From: an uncultured Verrucomicrobiota bacterium
Lineage (GTDB): Bacteria > Verrucomicrobiota > Verrucomicrobiia > Verrucomicrobiales > Verrucomicrobiaceae
Reading direction: 5' to 3'
Length of the DNA stretch: 64,000 bases
Assembly: GCA_903848465.1 (NCBI GenBank)
Contig: CAINGK010000184.1
Span: 1-64,000 of the forward strand
Below the pieces are notes generated by a model, which searched no databases, was not told the DNA's origin, and saw nothing but the letters and a program-made list of their open reading frames with translations. The translations under genes were made by a program, and so were the position numbers. Positions 25,419 through 33,376 of this stretch are shown here, piece after piece. The number at the start of each line of letters is the position of its first letter. The stretch's first letter is position 1.

Positions 25419-26189
25419 GTGGAAACTGCCTTGGAGCGCCAAATCTCCTCTGCCTCCCGCAGCGTCGAGGAGGCGCGGAGACTTGCATACCACGACCCAG
25501 TGCGCGTAGGCGCACTGGTGGAGCAGATTAGCGTCCTGGCTGATTTGCGGCAGAAGGAAGGTGATTTCCGCAAAGCCGAGTCGCTTTACCGTGAGGCGCT
25601 CTTCCGCGCGCAAGAGCTGCGCAAGCAGGACCCCGACCTGCTGACCGGCATCTACTCCCTGCTAGCGCATCTTTATGACCGCTGGGGACGCATGGACAAA
25701 GCGGCTGAGTTCTACGAACTGGCACTTAGCATCAGCGCTAACAATGGCCTGGAAGAGAGTGACAAGGTGGCGACGATTAAAAACAATCTGGCCATGATTT
25801 TCAAACAATTGCGCAAGTTTGAAAAGGCCGAAGGTTATTATTGCGAGGCGCTGGAAACCTTTCAGCGCACCGACGGCGAGCAGAGTTCGCGTGTGGCCTC
25901 TGTGTACAACAATCTCGGAGTCCTCTACTACAGCAGCATGGATGTGGACCGCGCGCAGGCCATGCATGAGCGGGCACTCGCCATCCGGCAGAACCTGAAT
26001 GACGGACAGATGGACCCGGCTGATTTGTCGCAGACCTTCATCAATCTGGGGGCCGTGTACAAAGCGGCGGGAGATTTTCAAAAAGCCGAGGCCTGCGTGG
26101 ACCGCGCCAAGCGCATCCGCGCGGCCATGAATGGCTACCACCCCAACCCACGTCGTTCGGCCTCGCTGCTGATAGACAAGAGTTTGTAA
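25419..26189 (+). CDS. TPR-repeat protein
   Basis: 256 residues from a GTG; an in-frame TAA lies just upstream, so the start cannot be much earlier. At least four tetratricopeptide repeats of the kinesin-light-chain type run from about 45 to 240: GDFRKAESLYREALFRAQEL, GRMDKAAEFYELALSISANN, RKFEKAEGYYCEALETF and GDFQKAEACVDRAKRIR. There is no signal peptide or membrane segment, so it is likely a cytoplasmic protein-protein scaffold. It is transcribed toward the giant sulfatase gene. Confidence 0.8.
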   Translation: METALERQISSASRSVEEARRLAYHDPVRVGALVEQISVLADLRQKEGDFRKAESLYREALFRAQELRKQDPDLLTGIYSLLAHLYDRWGRMDKAAEFYELALSISANNGLEESDKVATIKNNLAMIFKQLRKFEKAEGYYCEALETFQRTDGEQSSRVASVYNNLGVLYYSSMDVDRAQAMHERALAIRQNLNDGQMDPADLSQTFINLGAVYKAAGDFQKAEACVDRAKRIRAAMNGYHPNPRRSASLLIDKSL

Positions 26190-26209
26190 CGGGCAGGAAC
26201 ATTCCTCTT

Positions 26210-26232
26210 GGAGCATTGCTCAACCATGCTCC
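26210..26232. terminator. Hairpin between convergent genes
   Basis: GGAGCAT (26210-26216) and ATGCTCC (26226-26232) form a perfect 7-bp stem with a 9-base loop in the 49-base gap between the TPR gene and the convergent giant gene. It has no U-run but is placed as a two-way terminator would be. Confidence 0.4.
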
Positions 26233-26238
26233 CCACCA

Positions 26239-29200
26239 TCAAGGCGTGTAGCTCACGCGATAGAAGGCGCGCTGTCCGTTCACCCGGACTGGGAGGGTGT
26301 CGGTGTAAGTAGCGTTGGTGCTGGTATTGGTGAAGGTCAGAGGTGTGGTGGTGATGTTCTGCCAGGTGACCAGATCCGTGCTGTATTGAATCTGGTAGGG
26401 CTTGTTGGGCACAGCGTTCCAGCGCAGGATGACCTGCCCCGGCGCTGCCGCGAGCATCTCGATGGGTGGAAACACGTTAGGACGGAGCGTGAAGCTGTTG
26501 CTGACATCTCGATTGTGCCGTGAGGCAGTCTCATCCTGCGGGCGGTAGGCGCGCACATAGTCGGCAATCATCTGGCCCGAGGTCACGGTGACTCGGATGT
26601 GGCCGGAGTCTGCGAGCAACAGGCTGCTCAGACTCTGGGTGTATTTGCCGTCAGCAGCGCTGCCGAGCGTGACATAGTTGGCCGTGCCGGGCTGCGGGCA
26701 TTCCAAGTACACGACGCTATCGAGCATCTGGTAGCCGTAGAGATGATCGTGGCCATGGAAGACGGCGCTGACTTTGTTCTGCACGAGCAGATTGTGGATG
26801 GGCATGTCCCAACCGGGGCGGTGCGCGGCAAAGCCGTTGGTGGTACCGTCCACATTCAGGCCACCCCATTCATAGAAACCGGCTACTTCGGCACCACCGC
26901 GCGCAGCCACGTTGGGCGTGACACCGTCAGCCAGGGTGGTCGTACCGCCGACGATGTGGTGCGTGAAGACAAACTTGTATTTGGCGCTGCTGTTTTTTAG
27001 GGTGTCGCGCAGCCAGTTATACTGTGTCTGGCCGAGCGACCAGTTCCAGGCGTCGCTGGTCTGGCTGGGGTTGTTGGTGGTGTTCCAGAAGGGATCCAGC
27101 ACGATCAAGAGGGCATCTCCCCATTCCCAGGCATAGTAGTCTTCGAGCAAGCCCAGCGTGCCGCCACTGTAAGTCATGGCCGTCGGATTCCCGCTATAGA
27201 AGGTACTGGGAATCGGTGTGGGAAAGTAAGCCTTGCGTGCCAGCAGATCCCAAGCGGGGATGTTGTTCAGCTTGTCGGTGGCAGCGCTGAAGAGATAGCC
27301 ATACTCCGCCTCGTGATTGCCCAGCGTGAAAAAGTAGGGGACGCTGTGGCAGAACAGTTCGAACTGATTGCGCAGCAGGATGGCGCGATTGTTGAGGAGG
27401 CTCTGGTTCAACTGCCCGGTGGCAAGCTCGCCACCCCAGATGGCAGGGATGCCGTTGGCGAGGGGTTGCTCCATCTTGTCGGTCATGAAGATGTCGCCGA
27501 GGTCGATGTGGAAGTCGGGGCTGTCAGCGGCGATGTTGGTCATGGCACGATCAAGCAGGCTCTGGTCGGTATTCACATCCAGATGAGGGTCTGCTGTGAT
27601 CGTAAAGACAAACGGCCTGCCGCGTGGCCGTGCCGTATGGAAGCTGCGCTCGCCACGTGCATTGTAATACGTGGCGCTGGGGCTCTTGTACCGGAAGCGG
27701 TAGTAATACTCGGTGTCGGGCTGCAATCCAGTGAGCGTGATCTCGATGGGGTTGTAGAATTCTGGATGCGCGGTATCCACAGAGAAAAGGGCCGGTGAGG
27801 TGGCCATGGGGTAGCTGCCCGGAGTAGTGCCGTATTCGATGAAAGCCTGCTCATCGGTGCTGGCGATCACGTTCAGCGTCATGCTGGAGTCCGTGGGCAT
27901 GCCGAGGAATTCTGCGCCTTTGATCGTGGAGTCGGTCAGCGAAGAACTCACGGTGTAAGTGAAGCTGCCGGATGTTGGATTAACTGTGACTCCGCTGGCG
28001 GTATCGGTGGCGGTGATGGTGAAGTTCACGGTGGTGCCGCCGTTCTGCGCAGGCAGCAGCACGCCATAGTAACCATCGTTGGCCGCGCCATCTCCATGCA
28101 TGCCGTCATCATACATCGTCAGCACGATATTGGCAGGCGGGGCGGTGGTGGCCACGATAATGTCGTCCACATCAACGCGCGGATTGGCCGTGGGAGAGGT
28201 AGGCACGTAACCAGCAAACTGCCAGCGCAGCTTCGTATTCGTGCCGAGTTCCGTGCCCGTAAGGTCATAGTGGAAGAGCTGGAAGGCGTGATTGAGCGTG
28301 GTGGTATTGGCGCTGATGGGGCCAGTACTGGTGTTGACGTAGGCGGGCGTACTGAGGACGAAGGTGGTGCCGTTGGTGATGGAACTCACCGTGGTGTTTG
28401 GCGCGAAGTAAGTCGCGGCAAAGGCATTGCTGGCACTCGTCGCAGTGGCATTGGCGCTCATGGTGAACTGCGTGGCGGAATCGATGCTGAGAATGCGCGT
28501 ATTGTTAGGAATGCCGCTGGTGCCGGTGAGGAACATGCCGACCGCCAGTGTGGAGGTGGAGGTCGTCGTCACCGCTGCACTGCCGCTGGTGATGGCACCC
28601 GTGAGGTAAACATTCGGCCCGATGATGGTGCGACCGGTGGTGAGTCCGCTAGTACTTGCACAAGTCACCGTCGTGCTGCCGGTGGTACTGCCAGCGGAAT
28701 TGGTCACCACATTCGTCAGGCTCAGCACTTTGCTGTTCCAGTCCTCGCTCAGGCGGGTGTTCCAAGTGGTGCCGCCATCTGGGGAGACCTGAAAACTCCA
28801 CTGGTTGTTATTCGTAGCTGCAATGGCGGTGGACGTGCCGGTGGCTGCATTGGTCGCTGTGGCGCTCATGGTGAACTGGCTGCCAGAATCAATGCTGACA
28901 ATGCTAGTGCCTGCGGCGATGCCGGTGCCCTGCACGAGCATGCCGACGCCGAGAGAGGCGGTGGTCGAACCCGTCACCACGGCAGTGCCAGAGGTGACAA
29001 CGCCGGACACATTGATGGGAGCAGTCGGTGCGGCGAGATCGCGCGTCTGCACATAGAATTCGACATAGCCCGCTGTGCCGGTGGTGTTGAGCGCGCTCGT
29101 CGTGGTGAACATGGAGCCGGTAAGGCTGGTGCTTCCGCCGTTGAATTCAGCCGCAGTGCCTGAAGCCGTGATGGTGAGACCAGTCCCAGAAGCGGTGGCA

Positions 29201-32200
29201 TTCGTGTTCATCGCAAAGGTGGTGCTGTTCGTGACGGAGGAAACGCTGGCATTCGTGGCCAGGCCGGTGCCGGACAAGGACATGCCGTTGATGAGACCAG
29301 CGGTGCTGTCACAGGTAACGCTGGTGCTTGCTGCGGTGGTGGCGGCGTTGGTCAAGCTCACACCGGCTGCGGTCAGACTAAGTCCGGTGCCGGTGCCCGT
29401 GGCAGTCTGCGAAAGAATGAAGGTGGTTGAGTTTGTGATTGAGGCCACTGTCGTATTACCCGTGGCAGCGCCGCTGGTGCTGCCAGGTATATTGGGGCCG
29501 GTGATCTGTATGCTAGGCCATAGACCAGAAGTGCTGGCGCAGGTCACTGTGGTGCTGCCACTCGTCGTCGTAGCGGGGGAAATGCTGAGTGGTAGGGTGT
29601 GGTTCGAGCTGCCTGTGGCTTGGCGCACGTTGCCAGCGCCGACGGTGGTCCATGCATTGAGCGCGCCGGTGCCGTTCCAGTTATTTGAGGAGGCGTTGCT
29701 AAACAACTCGCGCCAGATGGTGGTGCTCACCGGCGTGGCGGTGTTGTAGGACAGCCTCACCTGCGACACTGGCGCTTGTCCAGCTTGAACACGAGCGACC
29801 ACATAGACAAAATCCATGTAGGTGGGAGAGGTCGGTCCTGTGGTGACGGCAGAGATGAACGGAGTAACAGGCGACAGGGTGACGGTGATGGAGGCGGCAC
29901 TGGTGTTGCCAGCCGCGTCGGTAGTTGTCGCGGTCACTGTGTTGCCTCCCACGCTCAGAGGGACGGAGGCTGACCAATGCGCATAACTGTCCACGGTGGT
30001 GGCCGCCACCCCATTGACGGCAACGGAGGCAACACCGGAAAGCGCGTCTGAGGATGTGCCTTGGACATTCAGCGTGATTTGATTGCTTGTAGAGCCATTC
30101 ACAGGCGCGGTGATTGCAACCACGGGAATAGCCGCGTCCTGCGTGGAGGTAACTGCATTGCTATAAGCCGAGGTGGTGATGCCATCCGTGGCGGTGGCGC
30201 GGAACCAATACTGCGCGCCGCTGGTGAGGCCGCTGAACGTAGCTTTGGTTGTGCTGACCGCCTGGGACGCAATGATGGTGGTAAAGTTCACATCCGTGGC
30301 CACCTGCGCCGTGTAGCTGGTGGCATTGGTGATGGCGGTCCAGGTGACCGTCTGACTCGAACCCTTCGTGTAGGCTGGTAGCGTGGCCAGCACGGGACTG
30401 CCCACCACCACCGTGAGCGCACCCGCCGGACTGGTGACGGTATTCGTTACATTGGGCGTCTGGTTGGTGTCCACGTTATTTACGACGAGGTCATAGCTTC
30501 CGGCATCACTGCTGGCGACGTTGGTGATCGTGAGGACAGACGTGTAAGCTCCATTCGTGGGAACGGAAGACGTGCCGTAACCAGGATCGGGGGAAGTGGT
30601 GTTCGATATGAACGTGGTGGACCCGCTGATGGTAGAGCCACCGGTGGTGGCTCCATCCGTGAGGTTCACGCCGTTTTTGCGCCAGTTGATCGTCGGTGGG
30701 TGCTTCGCATAAGAAGTGAATGGCACATAAAGCTGGATCGTGCTTCCCTGCGCGGCCGTGTTGGCAATTTGTGTCGGTCCGACATAGGGCGGATAAACGG
30801 CGGGAGTGATGTTGATTGAGCTTTGCATCGCCGAGGCAATGGCATTCATCTGAGCGATCTGCGTTTGCGTCAGTCCCAGTGCCGTCTGATTGACCGCTAA
30901 CAGGTAGTCGGTGGTTTCATTCGGGTCGTCCTCGATGTTAAAGAGCTGGTTGGTCGGGAAACCGACGTTGAGCGTGATGCTGGCATAAGCCACGTTCGGC
31001 GGATCGCTCATGACGAAGTGGGTGGCGTCAGTGATGGTAACGACCGTCGCAGCACCCTTGATACCAACGCCGTAAACTCCTCCGCCAACGGTGAGTCCGG
31101 CAGTGCTGTCGCATGTCACCGTGGTGCTGCTAGCGACCGTGGTGCAATGTGTCAGGATCACCGCGCTGGTGCTGGGGCTGTAGATGTCTTTGAACACCTT
31201 GGTTTGCCCACTGATCGGATCAGTGAAGCTATTGTAGCCCACGTTGGGAGTCGCGAGGGTGACCAGCGGGGAGATGTTTGTCGTGGTGGTGTTTTTCGAA
31301 CCGTCGGGATTGGTCTGGAAACGCGTCTGCGTGCCGTTAGGATTGGTGCCGGAGATGGACTGTAGCGCAGGCCACATGTTGAGTCCGTCAAAGGGCAGGG
31401 TATTTTGCGGCGTGACTCCAGCCGCAGCACAGATCGTGGGGAAGATGTCCCCCACCCAGAGATACATGTTGCTGATGACACCGGCGCTGAGCGTAATGCT
31501 TGCTGGCGTGCTCGGCGTCGCAGGCGCAGCACTGAGGACAAAATGAGTGGCATCCGTGACAGCGACAACGGTGGTCCCATAAGCCAGACCGCTGCCGGCT
31601 AACGCCATGCCAGCGTAGAGGCCAGCCGTGCTGCCGCAGGTGACGCCAGTACCCGCAGTGGTGACGCAATTGGGCACCTGCAAGCCGCCAGCGAGTTTGC
31701 CAGGGAAGCGAAGACCACAAGGGGTGCGGACGCCGCCTTCGTAGGGTTCAGTCTTCGCACCACGCAGTGGTAGATCACAACCGCCGGTAGCATTTTCACC
31801 GCCGTTGTCACTCATGAATAGGACGAACGTGTTGTTCGTCATGTTCTGGCTGTCGAGTGCCGCAAGCACGCGCCCCATGGCGACGTCGAGACAATCTACC
31901 GAAGCGGCAATAGTGCGCGTCGGCACATCGGCGATATAATGCGTGGGATCTGAGGCATTGGCATATTTTGCGAGATAAGAGGGCGGAGCCGACACCGGGC
32001 CATGTACCTGGCTGAAGGGAAGATAGAGCAGCAGCGGCTTCGCTGGATCGCGATCTCCGTTGGCATTCGTGATGATGGACACCGCCTTGTCCGCGAGCAG
32101 GTCGGTGGCGTAGCCGCCATGGCTTTCAGCATCCGTATGCTGGGTAGCGTCACCATCCGCATACTGCACACCGTTCAGCCACCAATCAGGCATCAGCCAG

Positions 32201-33243
32201 GTGGGTTGCGTAACTGGGTTCAAAAGCGAAGCCGAATAATGCGTGAAGGCATCAATGACGCCATACTCGCCGTAGTGCAGCTTCCAGCCACGATTAAAAG
32301 GGCGATACTGGTCGCCTTCCTGGATCACTCGCACCGTTAGTCCGTTGATGGTCTTGTAGCAGATGTTGTTTTCCGGCCCACCGCAGTGCCACTTGCCAGT
32401 GATGAAGGTCTGATAACCGGCGGCATTGAACGTCTGTGGCATGATGTGCTCGCTCAGGTCAAGACCGCGTGAGTTGTTCACGCCCGTACGAATAGTGTTA
32501 CGTCCCGTGTGCAAACAGGCACGAGTCACACTGCACACGGCAGTAGGGTAAAAACGCTCCATGCGGATGCCGGACGTCGCAAAGCTGTCCATGTTCGGAG
32601 TGTCAATGTGGACGCGCCCTGGATAGGTGTGATAGCCGATGTCCGCCCAGCCTTGGTCATCTGTGAGGATGATGAGGATGTTGGGCGGATTGCTGGTCGT
32701 CATGGAGAGCGCCCTGGCAGTGGTGTTTCCTCCACTGTCGGTTACGGTGGCGGTGAAGTTGTAGGAGCCAACCGCCGTCGGTGTGCCACTGAAGGAACCG
32801 GACGCACCCAGCGTCACTCCCGGCGGAAGTGCTCCGCTCGTCACACTCCAATTGTAGCCGGTGCCAGAGCCACCCGAAGCCGCGAGAGACTGTGTGTAGC
32901 TGACGCTGGTAAGCGCATTGGGCAGAGAACTCGTCGTGATGGTCAGCGGCGCGATCGAGGCCTTGATTGTCTGCAACAACGATGACGTTACTTCGGAAGT
33001 GGAAGCCAAAGTGATAGGCCAGTGCAGTTTTTCCGTCAAAGAAGCTGAAATATTCGCCTTCAAAATATTCGCCTTCATCATGTCCGCTGCAAACTGCGGA
33101 TGCTCTTTCACGGTGTGCTGACGCTGCACCTCAGTGAATACCGCCTTGCCATCCTGCCCTGTCGTAGCAACCGGGGCGTGGGCCAAGGTGCAGAGCTGCA
33201 AAGCAAAATAGAGCGGCAAGAGCTGGAAGACGGACACTTTCAT
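26239..33243 (-). CDS. Giant secreted sulfatase / metallophosphatase fusion with insertion modules
   Basis: 2334 residues with a signal peptide (MKVSVFQLLPLYFALQLCTL). An Ig-like segment (about 95-180) precedes an arylsulfatase-type domain (about 184-800): NILIILTDDQGWADIGYH, C237 in CSVTR-ACLHTGR, TGKWHCGG and FMSDNGGEN. The formylglycine motif is CxVxR rather than the usual CxPxR or CxAxR. Two 65-70-residue modules interrupt this domain. Ig, fibronectin-type and bacterial Ig-like repeats follow, then a module-rich region. Near 1790-2250 come a phosphatase-associated Fn3 and a calcineurin-like phosphoesterase (DPHLD, GNHEAEYG, FTHH, FHGHDHLYG). A short C-terminal domain ends VNGQRAFYRVSYTP. 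It probably strips sulfate and phosphate esters from extracellular polymers. The N-terminus (VFTEVQRQH) matches the multicopper oxidase giant. Confidence 0.82.
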   Translation of the reverse strand: MKVSVFQLLPLYFALQLCTLAHAPVATTGQDGKAVFTEVQRQHTVKEHPQFAADMMKANILKANISASLTEKLHWPITLASTSEVTSSLLQTIKASIAPLTITTSSLPNALTSVSYTQSLAASGGSGTGYNWSVTSGALPPGVTLGASGSFSGTPTAVGSYNFTATVTDSGGNTTARALSMTTSNPPNILIILTDDQGWADIGYHTYPGRVHIDTPNMDSFATSGIRMERFYPTAVCSVTRACLHTGRNTIRTGVNNSRGLDLSEHIMPQTFNAAGYQTFITGKWHCGGPENNICYKTINGLTVRVIQEGDQYRPFNRGWKLHYGEYGVIDAFTHYSASLLNPVTQPTWLMPDWWLNGVQYADGDATQHTDAESHGGYATDLLADKAVSIITNANGDRDPAKPLLLYLPFSQVHGPVSAPPSYLAKYANASDPTHYIADVPTRTIAASVDCLDVAMGRVLAALDSQNMTNNTFVLFMSDNGGENATGGCDLPLRGAKTEPYEGGVRTPCGLRFPGKLAGGLQVPNCVTTAGTGVTCGSTAGLYAGMALAGSGLAYGTTVVAVTDATHFVLSAAPATPSTPASITLSAGVISNMYLWVGDIFPTICAAAGVTPQNTLPFDGLNMWPALQSISGTNPNGTQTRFQTNPDGSKNTTTTNISPLVTLATPNVGYNSFTDPISGQTKVFKDIYSPSTSAVILTHCTTVASSTTVTCDSTAGLTVGGGVYGVGIKGAATVVTITDATHFVMSDPPNVAYASITLNVGFPTNQLFNIEDDPNETTDYLLAVNQTALGLTQTQIAQMNAIASAMQSSINITPAVYPPYVGPTQIANTAAQGSTIQLYVPFTSYAKHPPTINWRKNGVNLTDGATTGGSTISGSTTFISNTTSPDPGYGTSSVPTNGAYTSVLTITNVASSDAGSYDLVVNNVDTNQTPNVTNTVTSPAGALTVVVGSPVLATLPAYTKGSSQTVTWTAITNATSYTAQVATDVNFTTIIASQAVSTTKATFSGLTSGAQYWFRATATDGITTSAYSNAVTSTQDAAIPVVAITAPVNGSTSNQITLNVQGTSSDALSGVASVAVNGVAATTVDSYAHWSASVPLSVGGNTVTATTTDAAGNTSAASITVTLSPVTPFISAVTTGPTSPTYMDFVYVVARVQAGQAPVSQVRLSYNTATPVSTTIWRELFSNASSNNWNGTGALNAWTTVGAGNVRQATGSSNHTLPLSISPATTTSGSTTVTCASTSGLWPSIQITGPNIPGSTSGAATGNTTVASITNSTTFILSQTATGTGTGLSLTAAGVSLTNAATTAASTSVTCDSTAGLINGMSLSGTGLATNASVSSVTNSTTFAMNTNATASGTGLTITASGTAAEFNGGSTSLTGSMFTTTSALNTTGTAGYVEFYVQTRDLAAPTAPINVSGVVTSGTAVVTGSTTASLGVGMLVQGTGIAAGTSIVSIDSGSQFTMSATATNAATGTSTAIAATNNNQWSFQVSPDGGTTWNTRLSEDWNSKVLSLTNVVTNSAGSTTGSTTVTCASTSGLTTGRTIIGPNVYLTGAITSGSAAVTTTSTSTLAVGMFLTGTSGIPNNTRILSIDSATQFTMSANATATSASNAFAATYFAPNTTVSSITNGTTFVLSTPAYVNTSTGPISANTTTLNHAFQLFHYDLTGTELGTNTKLRWQFAGYVPTSPTANPRVDVDDIIVATTAPPANIVLTMYDDGMHGDGAANDGYYGVLLPAQNGGTTVNFTITATDTASGVTVNPTSGSFTYTVSSSLTDSTIKGAEFLGMPTDSSMTLNVIASTDEQAFIEYGTTPGSYPMATSPALFSVDTAHPEFYNPIEITLTGLQPDTEYYYRFRYKSPSATYYNARGERSFHTARPRGRPFVFTITADPHLDVNTDQSLLDRAMTNIAADSPDFHIDLGDIFMTDKMEQPLANGIPAIWGGELATGQLNQSLLNNRAILLRNQFELFCHSVPYFFTLGNHEAEYGYLFSAATDKLNNIPAWDLLARKAYFPTPIPSTFYSGNPTAMTYSGGTLGLLEDYYAWEWGDALLIVLDPFWNTTNNPSQTSDAWNWSLGQTQYNWLRDTLKNSSAKYKFVFTHHIVGGTTTLADGVTPNVAARGGAEVAGFYEWGGLNVDGTTNGFAAHRPGWDMPIHNLLVQNKVSAVFHGHDHLYGYQMLDSVVYLECPQPGTANYVTLGSAADGKYTQSLSSLLLADSGHIRVTVTSGQMIADYVRAYRPQDETASRHNRDVSNSFTLRPNVFPPIEMLAAAPGQVILRWNAVPNKPYQIQYSTDLVTWQNITTTPLTFTNTSTNATYTDTLPVRVNGQRAFYRVSYTP
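28297..28719 (-). repeat. Insertion module f (outer copy, split by a nested copy)
   Basis: The first half (TTVTCASTSGLTTGRTIIG) and second half (APNTTVSSITNGTTFVLS) of one module are separated by a complete second module at 28407-28608. The equivalent position in the multicopper oxidase giant also holds a split outer module. Confidence 0.75.
28407..28608 (-). repeat. Insertion module g (nested inside module f)
   Basis: About 67 codons, YLTGAITSGSAAV to SIDSATQFTMSANATAT, placed between GPNV and APNTT of the outer copy and keeping its frame. It belongs to the SIDS-type subfamily of modules. Confidence 0.75.
28813..29031 (-). repeat. Insertion module e (absent from the homologous domain)
   Basis: About 73 codons (VVTSGTAVVTGSTTASLGVG to SIDSGSQFTMSATAT) separate YVEFYVQTRDLA from NNNQWSFQVSPDGGTTWNTR. 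In the multicopper oxidase giant the same two segments are contiguous (FWVQTQNLLAGNGWTMQLSP). The module is therefore an insertion here or a precise loss there. Confidence 0.8.
29158..29361 (-). repeat. Insertion module d
   Basis: About 68 codons, SLTNAATTAASTSVTCDST to VSSVTNSTTFAMNTNATA. It lies in tandem behind module c, as modules j and k do in the other giant gene. Confidence 0.7.
29362..29586 (-). repeat. Insertion module c
   Basis: About 75 codons, TTTSGSTTVTCASTSGLWPS to VASITNSTTFILSQTATG, inserted after SSNHTLPL. The homologous NNHTTPIA of the other giant is likewise followed by a module. Confidence 0.7.
30961..31161 (-). repeat. Insertion module b, inside the sulfatase domain
   Basis: About 67 codons, VILTHCTTVASSTTVTC to VTITDATHFVMS, lie between DIYSPSTSA and FPTNQLFNIEDDPNE. 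Sulfatases normally have a short loop here, before the conserved LFN(I/L)xxDPxE strand. Confidence 0.75.
31471..31677 (-). repeat. Insertion module a, inside the sulfatase domain
   Basis: About 69 codons, VPNCVTTAGTGVTCGSTAGL to VAVTDATHFVLSAA, lie between FPGKLAGGLQ and NMYLWVGDIFPTICAAAG. In ordinary sulfatases these segments are joined by a few residues. Confidence 0.75.
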
Positions 33244-33263
33244 AACGCCTCACTAAATAATCC

Positions 33264-33316
33264 GCATGTCAGTGATTGATAAGCATCCCTGCCCTGAATT
33301 GTCAGCAAACCGTCAA
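33264..33316 (-). promoter_or_regulatory. Conserved upstream block of the giant exoprotein genes (copy 1)
   Basis: On the minus strand it reads TTGACGGTTTGCTGACAATT-CA, 20 variable bases, then CACTGACATGC, ending 20 bases before the start codon. The multicopper oxidase giant has the same two blocks at exactly the same spacings (48234-48286). The variable DNA between the blocks suggests selection on a promoter, operator or leader. Confidence 0.6.
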
Positions 33317-33376
33317 GTTATTACAGCCCCATTGAAGTGACACACTTTGCCTGTGCCATTGCATTGGCCGCCTCTC

